This document shows positions 23,690 to 32,269 of a DNA stretch of 64,000 nt, one piece after another. The stretch's first letter is position 1. Each line of letters begins with the position of its first letter. The notes under the pieces were generated by a model. It was not told the DNA's origin and ran no database searches. It saw only the letters and a list, made by a program, of their open reading frames with translations. Both the position numbers and the translations under genes were made by a program. The DNA is from an uncultured bacterium (GTDB lineage Bacteria; Actinomycetota; Coriobacteriia; Coriobacteriales; Coriobacteriaceae): contig CAJMMD010000001.1 in NCBI GenBank assembly GCA_905214465.1, positions 174,658 to 238,657 of the forward strand, given 5' to 3'.

Positions 23690-24427
23690 CTAAACGTTTG
23701 CTCGGTTGGTGAAGATGCCCTTTTTGGAAGTGCCCTGACCGTCGGAGCCCTTCTTAACCTTCTTACCGTCCTTGGTGTAGTAAGAATAGTAGTACTCGCT
23801 GGTCTCGGTCTCGCAGTAGTTCATAACGGTACCGATGAGCTTGACCTTCTCGGACTTCTTAAGCTGGGCGATAGCGTTGAGCGCCTCTTCGCGCTTGGTA
23901 AAGTTCTCGCGCACCACGAACAGCGCGCCGTCGGTCAGGCTGGCAATCTCGGCAGCATCGATGAAGGTGCCAACCGGAGGAGCATCGAAGATGACGTACT
24001 GGAACTTAGCAGACAGTGCCTTGACCAACTTGGAAAAGCGATGGGAGACGATGATGTCGGCAGGATTGGGAATATGCGGCTCGGCATCGAGGAAGTAGAA
24101 GTTCTTCTGACCCGTCTCGACAATTGCCTGGTCAATGGAGATCTGCTCGGAAAGGACCGCATAGAGTCCACCGCGGGAGCGGACGCCGAGCATATCGGCA
24201 AGGGACCTGCGGCGCATATCGCACTCGACCAGGAGCACGGACTTGCCGCTCGTGGCGATTGCCTGAGCAAGGTTAATGGAAACCGTAGACTTGCCCTCGT
24301 TGGGAATCGAGGACGTGACGGTAATGGTGCGAATGGGGTCGTCCACGCTCGCAAAGCGGATGTTGGCCAGAAGGGTCTTGGCGGCATTCTGTACAACGAG
24401 CTTATCGGTGTTCTTTGCCTTAGCCAT
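23690..24427 (-). CDS. cpsD: CpsD/CapB-type bacterial tyrosine kinase
   Basis: This autophosphorylating BY-kinase works with the membrane activator CpsC to control capsule or exopolysaccharide synthesis. Its 245 residues show Walker A SSIPNEGKSTVS (Lys46), Walker A' LLVECDMRRR and Walker B YVIFDAPPVG. The C-terminal tail carries the tyrosine cluster SEYYYSYYT, the usual autophosphorylation site. It lies 2 nt after the cpsC-like gene. No glycosyltransferase or flippase gene is in the neighbourhood, so its polysaccharide cluster must be elsewhere. Confidence 0.9.
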   Translation of the reverse strand: MAKAKNTDKLVVQNAAKTLLANIRFASVDDPIRTITVTSSIPNEGKSTVSINLAQAIATSGKSVLLVECDMRRRSLADMLGVRSRGGLYAVLSEQISIDQAIVETGQKNFYFLDAEPHIPNPADIIVSHRFSKLVKALSAKFQYVIFDAPPVGTFIDAAEIASLTDGALFVVRENFTKREEALNAIAQLKKSEKVKLIGTVMNYCETETSEYYYSYYTKDGKKVKKGSDGQGTSKKGIFTNRANV

Positions 24428-24429
24428 GC

Positions 24430-25086
24430 CTATTTACCACCTTTCATAGCCGGAATTCGGCCAACAACGGGAATGCCCAGGAGCTCTTCTGCCTCTTCGG
24501 CACCGCGGATGCGGGTATTGAGCATGTCTGCCAAAACGACATAGGCAACTGCGATAAAGATGCCCGCGAGGAACGCGACAGCAACGTACAGCATACGCTT
24601 GGGACCGCTGGGGGCTTCGGGAGTCTTAGCCTCGTCGATAACGTTGATGCTCTGGGCAGCGCCGACGTTCTGAGCGACCGTACTCACCGAGCTAGCTATG
24701 GCCTTTGCGACCTTAGCCGTCTCCTTGGCATCGGTGCCGGTAACCGAAAGCGTAATGACACGCGTGGTGGTCTCGGAGGAAACAGACACCTTGTAGTCAT
24801 CCAGATCGGTGAGGCCCAGTTCATTGGCTGCGCCGCTCTTAACGCTATCGCTATCCAGCAGCGTGGCGATATCGTTGGAAAGCATCTGGCTCGCCGAGAG
24901 ATCGTTGTAGCTCATCTGACCGCTATCGTCGGTCTTGGCGAGAATGTACATGCTCGTCGTCGCGGTGTAGGTGTTGTCCATCGCAACGAAGGACACGATG
25001 CCCATGGCGATCGCGCAGACCACCGGAAGGGTGATGACCAGCTTAAGGTGCTTTTTGAGCAGCTGGAACAGTTCAAGAAGGGTCAT
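24430..25086 (-). CDS. cpsC: CpsC/Wzz-type chain-length regulator and kinase activator
   Basis: The 218-residue membrane protein of the Wzz/CapA family has two helices, at about residues 17-38 and 176-197. They flank an external domain that begins with YTATTSMYILAKTD and contains LSASQMLSNDI. The C-terminal cytosolic tail, RGAEEAEELLGIPVVGRIPA, is the segment that activates the partner kinase in this family. First gene of the three-gene operon; the ATG at 25086 is preceded by a GAAAGGC ribosome binding site. Confidence 0.88.
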   Translation of the reverse strand: MTLLELFQLLKKHLKLVITLPVVCAIAMGIVSFVAMDNTYTATTSMYILAKTDDSGQMSYNDLSASQMLSNDIATLLDSDSVKSGAANELGLTDLDDYKVSVSSETTTRVITLSVTGTDAKETAKVAKAIASSVSTVAQNVGAAQSINVIDEAKTPEAPSGPKRMLYVAVAFLAGIFIAVAYVVLADMLNTRIRGAEEAEELLGIPVVGRIPAMKGGK

Positions 25087-25227
25087 GCAGCTTGCCTTTC
25101 ATTTCCCCAGTTCGGATTGACAAAACTGTCCGTATGTTATCGCATCTTTTTACCGAGACCAAACTCTATACATAAGAAACAGGCTCTCCTGTAAAAATGA
25201 CGGAAGCGATCGTAAAATTGCACAACA

Positions 25228-25256
25228 ACGCCGCACCCGAAAGTCCGATGCGGCGT
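25228..25256 (-). terminator. Hairpin after the phoR gene
   Basis: ACGCCGCA and TGCGGCGT form a stem 25 nt after the histidine kinase stop on the minus strand. The following tail is only moderately T-rich, so termination strength is uncertain. Confidence 0.55.
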
Positions 25257-25281
25257 CTACATCATTATCTATGTTGTATCG

Positions 25282-26706
25282 CTATGCGAATGGCTCGTCC
25301 TGCTGTATGGGAAACGCCACCGTAATGGTGGTTCCCACGCCCAACTCGCTCGATAGATCGAGCGTGGCATGATGATACAGGGCCGCATGCTTGACAATGG
25401 CAAGCCCCAGGCCGGTTCCGCCGCGTGCCTTGGACCTACTCTTGTCCACGCGATAGAACCGCTCAAATACCTTGCCCTGTTCTTCAGGCGCGATACCGAT
25501 TCCCGTATCGGCGACCGCGAGGAACGGATGGCCTTCGTCGTTGGTGCCGCACTGCAGCGTAACCGTACCGCCGGGTCGATTGTAGCGGATGGCGTTGCTT
25601 GCCAGATTGTAGATGAGCTCGTCAATCAAGCGCGACACGCCTTCGATGACCACAGGCTTGATCTCATGACTTATCGTCACATTCGCCTGACGGGCGACCT
25701 GTTCAAGACGCTGCTCAACCGTGTAGATGGCACGCGAGAGCTCAATAGGCTCCGTGGACCCAATGGGCACCGCCTCGCCCTCAGTTGCACGCTCGGCCTC
25801 GTCCAAGTTAGACAGCGTAAGGATGTCGTTGACAAGCGCTGCCAAGCGGCCCGCCTCACGATAGATGCGACCGCCAAAGTTGCGCAGGTCGTCCTCGCCC
25901 TCGACCATGCCATTTGCGATGAGCTCGGCATAGCCCGAAATCGCCGTAAGCGGCGTCTTGAGCTCATGGGTGATATTCGCCGTGAACTCGCGGCGCATAC
26001 GGTCGTTGTCCGCTAGCACCGCCATTTGGCGCTTGAGTTCCTGGCGCTGCGACTCGATACGCTCAAGCATGGGGACCATCTCGGCATAGGCGTGCTCATA
26101 GCTACGGCGCGGGTGGTCCAAATCCACCTCTTGCAACGGCGCGATGATGGCACGGGACTCGCGGCGCGCCATGAAAAACGAGAGTACCGCACCCGCTGCT
26201 GCGATAAGCAGCATCGGCGCCACCATCGACAGCAAAATCGCCGCAACGCCAGGCTGGGCCTGCGCCAAGCGGACAACCTGGCCGTTATCAAGGGCGACGG
26301 CGCGATACAGCATAATCTCGTCGAGCGTAGAGCTTGCGCGCTCCGCGGAACCCGAACCACTCTCAAAGGCCTCGATGACCTCGGGGCGATCGCCATGGTT
26401 GGGCAGTGTGGAAGGCGACGCCTCGTTGTCGTAGGCAACCGATCCATCCTTGTTAATCAGCGTGATGCGTAAGTCCTCGCGATCGAGGCTACGCAAGAAC
26501 GGGATGAGCTCCTGCTGCTCGTCGAGGGCGGCAGCAATGAGCTCGGTTTCCTGCGCCAGATTGGCACTCGTGGCATCCGCCAAGGTGTTTTGCACAAAGA
26601 ACGCACCCAGCACCGTAAACGCCACGATAACCGCCATGGCGCAAACAAAGATCGTCACAAAAACGCGGTGCGACAGCGTTTGTTTTCCCTGGGGGGCGAA
26701 GACCAC
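25282..26706 (-). CDS. phoR: PhoR-like sensor histidine kinase
   Basis: This membrane sensor kinase has 474 residues. A first helix (residues 15-38) leads to an external domain to about 155, then a second helix (around 160-180). The dimerization box is FTANITHELKTPLTAISGYAE, where His is phosphorylated. The kinase core has NLASNAIRYN (N box), VADTGIGIAPEEQ (G1) and GGTGLGLAIVKH (G2). The GTG start at 26706 has GGAGGAG 8 nt upstream and lies 3 nt after the response regulator. Pairing with pstB points to phosphate sensing, but the signal is inferred. Confidence 0.88.
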   Translation of the reverse strand: MVFAPQGKQTLSHRVFVTIFVCAMAVIVAFTVLGAFFVQNTLADATSANLAQETELIAAALDEQQELIPFLRSLDREDLRITLINKDGSVAYDNEASPSTLPNHGDRPEVIEAFESGSGSAERASSTLDEIMLYRAVALDNGQVVRLAQAQPGVAAILLSMVAPMLLIAAAGAVLSFFMARRESRAIIAPLQEVDLDHPRRSYEHAYAEMVPMLERIESQRQELKRQMAVLADNDRMRREFTANITHELKTPLTAISGYAELIANGMVEGEDDLRNFGGRIYREAGRLAALVNDILTLSNLDEAERATEGEAVPIGSTEPIELSRAIYTVEQRLEQVARQANVTISHEIKPVVIEGVSRLIDELIYNLASNAIRYNRPGGTVTLQCGTNDEGHPFLAVADTGIGIAPEEQGKVFERFYRVDKSRSKARGGTGLGLAIVKHAALYHHATLDLSSELGVGTTITVAFPIQQDEPFA

Positions 26707-26709
26707 GGG

Positions 26710-27438
26710 TTACTCCTCCGATGCGGTGGACGCGGTGTCGTCACCTTCGGCACCATCACCGGCAGAAGGCTCAGCCAAGCGGTAGCCCACGCCGCGCACG
26801 GTCTCGATGGCGCTGGCATGCTCGCCCAGTTTTTGGCGAAGCGTCTGCACGTGCACGTCAACGGTGCGCGAACCGCCGTCGAAGTCCCAGCCCCACACGC
26901 TCTGCAGCAACGACTCGCGGGTAAAGACCACGCCGGGCTTGCGCATGAGATACTCAAGCAGGTCGAACTCGCGCAGGGTGAGCTTAAGCGGCTCGCCGGC
27001 AACGGTCACCTCGCGATGGCTAGGCGAGAGCACGATGTCGCCCACGCTGAGCACATCGCCCGCCTGCTTGACCATGCCGCCGCGGCGCAGCAACGCACGG
27101 CAACGGCTCGCAAGCTCCATGAGCGAAAACGGCTTAGTCAGGTAATCGTCGGCACCGCCATCGAGCGCCATCACCTTGTCGAGCTCGGTGTCCTTGGCAG
27201 TAAGCATCATGATGGGCACCGTCGCCGTCAGGCGGTCGGCGCGCAGGCGACGCATAATCGCCAAACCATCGGTATCGGGCAGCATGATGTCGAGCAGGAC
27301 GGCATCGGGTACCCGTCGCGCCACGGCGGCCTTAAACTCGCCGTCGCACGAAAAGCCCTCGGCCTCGATTCCCTGCTTGCGCAGCGCGTAGACTGTCAAA
27401 TCCCTGATGTTGTCATCGTCCTCGACGTAATAGATCAT
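26710..27438 (-). CDS. phoP: PhoP-like response regulator (OmpR family)
   Basis: The 242-residue DNA-binding regulator has receiver residues YYVEDDDNI (acidic pocket), LLDIMLPDTDG (phosphorylated Asp) and YLTKPFS (Lys). A C-terminal winged helix follows with LTLREFDLLEYLM and SRTVDVHVQTLRQKLG. A 17-residue acidic tail, rich in Asp, Glu and Ser, extends beyond the usual domain end at GVGYRLAEPS. The ATG at 27438 has AAAGGGG 7 nt upstream. It is downstream of pstB and upstream of the kinase, so a phosphate-starvation regulator is likely. Confidence 0.88.
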   Translation of the reverse strand: MIYYVEDDDNIRDLTVYALRKQGIEAEGFSCDGEFKAAVARRVPDAVLLDIMLPDTDGLAIMRRLRADRLTATVPIMMLTAKDTELDKVMALDGGADDYLTKPFSLMELASRCRALLRRGGMVKQAGDVLSVGDIVLSPSHREVTVAGEPLKLTLREFDLLEYLMRKPGVVFTRESLLQSVWGWDFDGGSRTVDVHVQTLRQKLGEHASAIETVRGVGYRLAEPSAGDGAEGDDTASTASEE

Positions 27439-27502
27439 GTTGAACCCCTTTGCGGCCGATATGACCGCATCTTAACCCTAAAGGCACCTGTAAAAGACAG
27501 CG

Positions 27503-28378
27503 TCAGCCAAAACGCCCCGTCAAATAATCCGCGGTGCGCGGATCGGACGGATTCTTAAAGAGTTGCGCGGTGGGCGCGTGCTCCACCAGCTCACCCAGCA
27601 AAAAGAACGCAACCGAATCGGAAATACGCGCGGCCTGCTGCATGTTGTGCGTCACGACCACCAGCGTGCAGGTCTCCTTGAGCTCGCAGGCCAGCTGCTC
27701 CACCACCAACGTCGACACAGGGTCGAGTGCCGAAGTCGGCTCGTCCATCAGCAGAATGTCGGGCTGCACGGCAAGTGCGCGGGCGATGCACAGGCGCTGC
27801 TGCTGTCCACCCGAAAGACCCAGGCCCGACTCTTTGAGCTTGTCCTTGACCTCGTCCCACAGGGCAGCGCGACGCAGGGAGTCCTCGACCAGCTCATCGA
27901 GCACGGCGCGGTCGCGCACACCCATACCGCGAGGACCGTAGGCGACGTTGTCGTAGATGCTCATGGGAAATGGGTTGGGGCGTTGGAACACCATGCCCAC
28001 GCGCTGGCGCAAACGGCAGATGTCGCAATCGCCCAGGATATCTTGACCATCGAGCGCAATCTTGCCCTCGATGCGGCAATCCTTGATGCCGTCGTTCATG
28101 CGGTTAAAGCAGCGCAGCAACGTGGACTTTCCGCAGCCCGAAGGCCCGATGAACGAGGTGATCTGCTTGTCGCGGATCTTGATATTCACGTCCTTGAGCG
28201 CATGGTGGTCGCCATAGAACAGGTCGAGGCCCTCGACGTCGATGCGCGTCGGCGAGGCGGCAAGATCCTCTGCCGTGGGGCGAGTCGCATCCCCAACCTC
28301 GCGCTCATGCGCGGCCTCGGCCTGCGCTTCCATGAGTTCTTCAAGCTCCGTGGGCTCCACAGCCGCAGCAGCCGTCAT
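27503..28378 (-). CDS. pstB: Phosphate ABC transporter ATP-binding protein
   Basis: PstB powers high-affinity phosphate uptake through PstCA. The 291-residue protein has a non-conserved acidic N-terminal extension of about 45 residues before IDVEGLDLFYGDHHALKDV. Walker A is GPSGCGKSTLLR, the PstB-typical VFQRPNPFPMSIYDN follows, then the signature LSGGQQQRLCIARAL, Walker B LLMDEPTSALDP and the switch His in VVVTHNMQQA. The ATG at 28378 is preferred: GGAGG sits 8 nt upstream, inside the longer open frame. The usual partners pstS, pstC, pstA and phoU are not next to it. Confidence 0.92.
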   Translation of the reverse strand: MTAAAAVEPTELEELMEAQAEAAHEREVGDATRPTAEDLAASPTRIDVEGLDLFYGDHHALKDVNIKIRDKQITSFIGPSGCGKSTLLRCFNRMNDGIKDCRIEGKIALDGQDILGDCDICRLRQRVGMVFQRPNPFPMSIYDNVAYGPRGMGVRDRAVLDELVEDSLRRAALWDEVKDKLKESGLGLSGGQQQRLCIARALAVQPDILLMDEPTSALDPVSTLVVEQLACELKETCTLVVVTHNMQQAARISDSVAFFLLGELVEHAPTAQLFKNPSDPRTADYLTGRFG

Positions 28379-28481
28379 ACCGCACACCTCCATATCGATA
28401 TCAATTCAGCAGTATCGATAGTAGGAATCGCGGCTCATACGCACGTGAGCACATTGTCAAGTGTTTGTAAGGGCACACTGG

Positions 28482-29720
28482 CTATGCGGCGGGCAGCTCG
28501 ATGGTGAATATCGTGTGTTCGGGCGTCGATTCACATGCAACGGTACCGCCGTGTGCCGCGATGATCTCCTTGGCAATAGCAAGGCCCAGGCCGGCACCAC
28601 CGCGATTGGTCGCACGCGCCGCATCCAGGCGATAGAACTTCTCAAAGATCACCTTGAGCTTAGCCGCAGGGATAGGATCGCCCTGATTGATAAAGCGCAC
28701 GCGCACGCCGCCATCGTCTTGGCGCCTGGCCTCAATCGTGATAGTCGAGCCCTCATAGCTATAGGCGACGGCGTTTTTCATGATGTTGTTAAACACGCGG
28801 GCCATCTTATCGCCATCCACGAGCACCGTCAGGTCCTCGCGAATATCAACCTGGGCTTCCTTATGCTGCTCGTTGAGGATGGGATAGAACTCGTCAGCCA
28901 CCTGAGCCAGCAGCAACCCCAGATCAACATAGCCGCGCGTGAGCACGATATCGTGGAAGTCAAAGCGCGTGATATCGAAGAACTCCTCGATGAGCGCATC
29001 GAGCCGGTGCGCCTTGTCGAGTGCCACGCCCGTAAAGCGCGCACGTTGCTCAACCGGCAGCTCAGGAGCCTCTTGCAGCAGCGAAAGATAGCCCACCACA
29101 CTGGCAAGCGGGGTGCGTAGGTCATGTGCCAAGTACGTGACCAAATCGTCCTTGCGATGAGACTCGTCACGCAGAGCTTGCTGCACCTTGCGCTCACGGT
29201 CACGCACGCGGTTAAGGGCGCCCTCGACCTCCAAGAAGTCGCCGTCGATGTTATCCCAGGTGTCGGGGTGATCGATCAGGCGATCTTGAATACGAGCGGC
29301 CAGCACACAATCGGCATGCTGCTCGCCCTGCTCGTAGCCATGGTAGTACAGGGCGCGACCGCAAAAGAACAGCACGCACACGGCAAGCGCCAGCACAAAG
29401 CCAAGCATGTTGAATACAAAGCCGGCATCGAACAGCACTGGCCCTTCGATGCCGCCGAGCGCCATGGCGCCAATCGCCAACGTCATGGCCCACGCGGCAC
29501 CGCCAATCACCACGCAACGGCGCACGATTTCGAATCGATCGATCAGCAAAAAGCCGACAAGCAGCACCGCTAAGACTCCGGCGATGTTGTCGATGCCAAT
29601 CAGCAGCAGGCTCAGCAAAAAGAGCAGCACCGTCGCAAGCGCGCGGTTGTCGACGACTGCCCGTACGTATTCAAAGAGTCGATCGGGCACCTCGAATGCC
29701 TGCCTATCGTCTTTTGTCAT
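28482..29720 (-). CDS. VanS-type sensor histidine kinase
   Basis: The 412-residue kinase begins with a hydrophobic region of about four helices (residues 33-135) and little external domain. A coiled segment, LNRVRDRERKVQQALRDE, follows. The phosphorylated His is in YLAHDLRTPLASVVGYLSLL, very like the VanS H-box. N box IMKNAVAYSY and the G2 box GGAGLGLAIAKEI complete it. The ATG at 29720 is chosen with GGGGAA 6 nt upstream. It follows its response regulator and faces dacA, so a cell-wall stress signal is likely; no vanHAX-type resistance genes are present. Confidence 0.87.
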   Translation of the reverse strand: MTKDDRQAFEVPDRLFEYVRAVVDNRALATVLLFLLSLLLIGIDNIAGVLAVLLVGFLLIDRFEIVRRCVVIGGAAWAMTLAIGAMALGGIEGPVLFDAGFVFNMLGFVLALAVCVLFFCGRALYYHGYEQGEQHADCVLAARIQDRLIDHPDTWDNIDGDFLEVEGALNRVRDRERKVQQALRDESHRKDDLVTYLAHDLRTPLASVVGYLSLLQEAPELPVEQRARFTGVALDKAHRLDALIEEFFDITRFDFHDIVLTRGYVDLGLLLAQVADEFYPILNEQHKEAQVDIREDLTVLVDGDKMARVFNNIMKNAVAYSYEGSTITIEARRQDDGGVRVRFINQGDPIPAAKLKVIFEKFYRLDAARATNRGGAGLGLAIAKEIIAAHGGTVACESTPEHTIFTIELPAA

Positions 29721-29745
29721 ATCCACTTCCCCACCATCAAAGGCG

Positions 29746-30441
29746 CTATTCGATTATGTAGCCGACGCCCCAGACGTTTTTGATAAAGCGCGGCTTTTGA
29801 GCGTCGTCGCCAATCTTTTCGCGCAGGTGGCGAATGTGCACCATCACCGTATTGTTGGAGCCGGGCATAAAATCCTCGTTCCACACCGCGCGGAACAGAT
29901 CCTCCACGGCTACCACGCTGCCGCGATGCTCAACCAGATACAGCAAGATGGAATACTCGATGGGCGTGAGGCGCACCGGTGCACCGTCCACCGTTACGGA
30001 ACGAGCATCGCGGTTGATCTCCAGGCCGTCGAGCTGGATGGTCGGCGACTCGGCCGCCTGCGAGCGGCTACCGTAGCTGGTGTAGCGGCGAAGCTGAGCG
30101 TGCACGCGCGCGATGAGCTCCAGCGGACGGAACGGCTTAACCACGTAATCGTCCGCGCCAAGCGAAAGGCCCTCGATCTTGTCTTGCTGGGCATCGCGCG
30201 CCGTCAGCATGATCACAGGATAGGTATGGCCGGAACGGATCGTACGCAGTAGCTCAAAGCCATCGATATCGGGCAGCATGACATCCAACAGTGCCAGATC
30301 GAACTCCTGCTCCAGGATTGCCTTGGCAGCATCGGCCCCGCTATAGGCAATCTGGACATCAAAGCCCTCTTTTGTAAGGTAGATACCAACCAAGTCGGCG
30401 ATGGCCTTCTCGTCATCAACTACCAAAATGCGCTCGTTCAT
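29746..30441 (-). CDS. VanR-type response regulator (OmpR family)
   Basis: The 231-residue regulator has ILVVDDEKAIADL, the phosphorylated Asp in ALLDVMLPDIDG, Lys in YVVKPFRPLELIARV, and a winged-helix domain with LTPIEYSILLYLV and VMVHIRHLREKIGDD ending NVWGVGYIIE. The pattern RRYTSYG after the receiver is characteristic of VanR-like proteins. The ATG at 30441 has GAGAGGAG upstream and a CATAAT -10 at 30462-30467. It is transcribed away from dacA and may control that gene. Confidence 0.88.
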   Translation of the reverse strand: MNERILVVDDEKAIADLVGIYLTKEGFDVQIAYSGADAAKAILEQEFDLALLDVMLPDIDGFELLRTIRSGHTYPVIMLTARDAQQDKIEGLSLGADDYVVKPFRPLELIARVHAQLRRYTSYGSRSQAAESPTIQLDGLEINRDARSVTVDGAPVRLTPIEYSILLYLVEHRGSVVAVEDLFRAVWNEDFMPGSNNTVMVHIRHLREKIGDDAQKPRFIKNVWGVGYIIE

Positions 30442-30638
30442 GCGTGCTCCTCTCGCGCTCCATTATGCCCGAGGGGACGCATGCCACACACAACAAGCGT
30501 TGGTGATTAAGTCGGCCTTAAGCACCCTTGTGCCCGTTCGGGCGCGGATGTGGGCCACGCACGCACGCGATGATCGCCGACGCCGGCAAACGATATACTC
30601 TAGTTCCAGAAGAGACCATCCCGTCGAAAGCGAAATCC

Positions 30639-31979
30639 GTGAAGTCCCTCACCTCTTTTGCAAAGCGCTCAGCCCAGCTTGCCGCCGGCTTTGTCTGCGC
30701 TATCGCCCTTGCCGCTGGCGTGCCCACCGTCGCCGGCGCCCAAGTACTCACGACCGACAATGTTTGCGGCAAAACCGCCGATGCGCGCGGCATCACGGCC
30801 GAAAACCTGCCCGATATCGATGCGACCAATGCCCTCGTCATGGGCAAAGACGGCACCGTCTACTATGCCCGCGGCGCCGATGAGCAGGTCAAGATTGCCT
30901 CGATCACCAAGGTCATGACCGCAATCCTAACCGTCGAGAATTGCAAGATGGACGAGAAGGTCACGGTGAGCAACGCCGCAGCCACCGTGGGTAATTCGAC
31001 CGCCGGCTTGCTCGAAGGTGACGAGCTCACCGTGGAGCAGGCACTGCGCGGCCTGATGATTCCCTCGGGCAACGACGCCGCCATCGTGCTCGCCGAATAT
31101 ATGGGCAAGAAGATCGACCCTAAGACCAAAGACGCCGAGGCCACATTTGTGAAGGCCATGAACGAGCGCGCTAAGAAGCTCGGCTGCACCGGTACGCTTT
31201 TTGAAAACCCGCATGGTCTGGACTTTGATGAGTGGGCTGGCGATATGCACTCAACCGCACACGACGTAGCGCTGATGATGCAGGAGGCCATGAAAAACGA
31301 CACGATCCGCGAGGTCGTAGCGAGCGAGGATTCCTGGATCGAGGTCACGGGCGCCGACGGCACCGACCATTCGCATTCCATGGACACGCATAACTATTTG
31401 CTGGGCCAAGATGGCAACATCGGTGGCAAGACCGGCACTACCGACGATGCAGGCTATTGCTTTACGGGTGCCTACAACCGCGATGGCGACGAGATCTACA
31501 CCGTCGTTTTGAACTCCACCACCACCGACCAGCGCTTTACCGATACCGCAACCCTTGCCAATTGGTACTACGGTCACAAGGTGACGGTCGCAATCGCCAA
31601 CACGCAGGAAAAGACCGCCAACGGCAACCCGCTTATGGCGCGCATCGGTCAAACCGACTGGACTGATAAGACGATCGACGCCACACTCGCCGATCCTACG
31701 GCGCAAGCGACCGTGTTTTCCCTTGCCGGCGAGGTGACCGAAAAGGTTAGCTACGACGATCTTTCGGGCACGGTGCATGTGGGCGACAAGGTGGGCAGCA
31801 TTACGCTCAAGCAGGACGGCACCAAGATCGCCGTCATGGACCTGGTTGCCGACGAGGAAGGGGCAGGGCCGAATCCCATTGAATGGCTACTCGTGAAGCT
31901 CGACCGCCTGGGCCGCCGCATCGACAACCGCCCACTCACGGCAGAAAGCGAGACCGTCGCCAAGGCACCCGAGGTGTAG
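30639..31979 (+). CDS. dacA: D-alanyl-D-alanine carboxypeptidase (S11, PBP5 type)
   Basis: This secreted or membrane-attached enzyme trims terminal D-Ala from peptidoglycan stems. The GTG at 30639 gives 446 residues with a signal peptide (hydrophobic core FVCAIALAAGVPTV, cleavage after about Ala34). The active-site motifs are S88-I-T-K91, S143-G-N145 and K264-T-G266. A PBP5_C-like domain follows. The C-terminal region PNPIEWLLVKLDRLGRR could be an amphipathic anchor. Earlier in-frame starts lie before or within a TATACT -10 box at 30594-30599 and would spoil the signal peptide. It is divergent from the VanRS-type system. Confidence 0.9.
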   Translation: MKSLTSFAKRSAQLAAGFVCAIALAAGVPTVAGAQVLTTDNVCGKTADARGITAENLPDIDATNALVMGKDGTVYYARGADEQVKIASITKVMTAILTVENCKMDEKVTVSNAAATVGNSTAGLLEGDELTVEQALRGLMIPSGNDAAIVLAEYMGKKIDPKTKDAEATFVKAMNERAKKLGCTGTLFENPHGLDFDEWAGDMHSTAHDVALMMQEAMKNDTIREVVASEDSWIEVTGADGTDHSHSMDTHNYLLGQDGNIGGKTGTTDDAGYCFTGAYNRDGDEIYTVVLNSTTTDQRFTDTATLANWYYGHKVTVAIANTQEKTANGNPLMARIGQTDWTDKTIDATLADPTAQATVFSLAGEVTEKVSYDDLSGTVHVGDKVGSITLKQDGTKIAVMDLVADEEGAGPNPIEWLLVKLDRLGRRIDNRPLTAESETVAKAPEV

Positions 31980-32006
31980 GGCCAAAGCGATATCACATCG
32001 AACCAA

Positions 32007-32037
32007 ATGAGGCGTCCAACGGGGCGCCTCATTTTTT
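32007..32037 (+). terminator. Rho-independent terminator after dacA
   Basis: ATGAGGCG and CGCCTCAT form a stem followed by six T residues. Confidence 0.88.
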
Positions 32038-32040
32038 GAG

Positions 32041-32056
32041 GGTTCGAATCCCCAGC
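32041..32056 (+). repeat. Orphan tRNA T-arm fragment, inverted copy of the tRNA-Ser 3' part
   Basis: GGTTCGAATCCCCAGC matches the T-loop and T-stem of the tRNA-Ser gene at 32119-32134, but on the opposite strand and with no other tRNA parts. It may be a remnant of a duplicated tRNA 3' end or of an integration event. Confidence 0.55.
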
Positions 32057-32074
32057 CTCTTTTCTCCACAAAAA

Positions 32075-32096
32075 AAGGGCCCCAAATGGGACCCTT
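32075..32096 (-). terminator. Terminator after tRNA-Ser
   Basis: AAGGGTCCC and GGGGCCCTT pair, followed on the minus strand by eight T residues. Confidence 0.82.
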
Positions 32097-32110
32097 CTTC
32101 AAATTCGTAC

Positions 32111-32201
32111 TGGCGGAGAGCTGGGGATTCGAACCCCAGATGCCCTTTTGGGGCATACTCGCTTAGCAGGCGAGCACCTTCGGCCTCTCGGTCAGCTCTC
32201 C
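32111..32201 (-). tRNA. tRNA-Ser (anticodon GCT)
   Basis: The 91-nt gene has a GGAGAGC acceptor stem paired with GCTCTCC. The anticodon stem CTCGC/GCGAG encloses CTGCTAA with anticodon GCT, reading AGC and AGU. A long variable arm (TATGCCCC/GGGGCAT type) is typical of serine tRNAs. The T-arm is TGGGG-TTCGAAT-CCCCA. The CCA end is encoded (discriminator G). Confidence 0.96.
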
Positions 32202-32269
32202 GTAACAGCCGTTCTATAGTAACCAAACAGCCGAAGTTGGGCAAGAGGGAATTTGGAGCGATTCCATTT

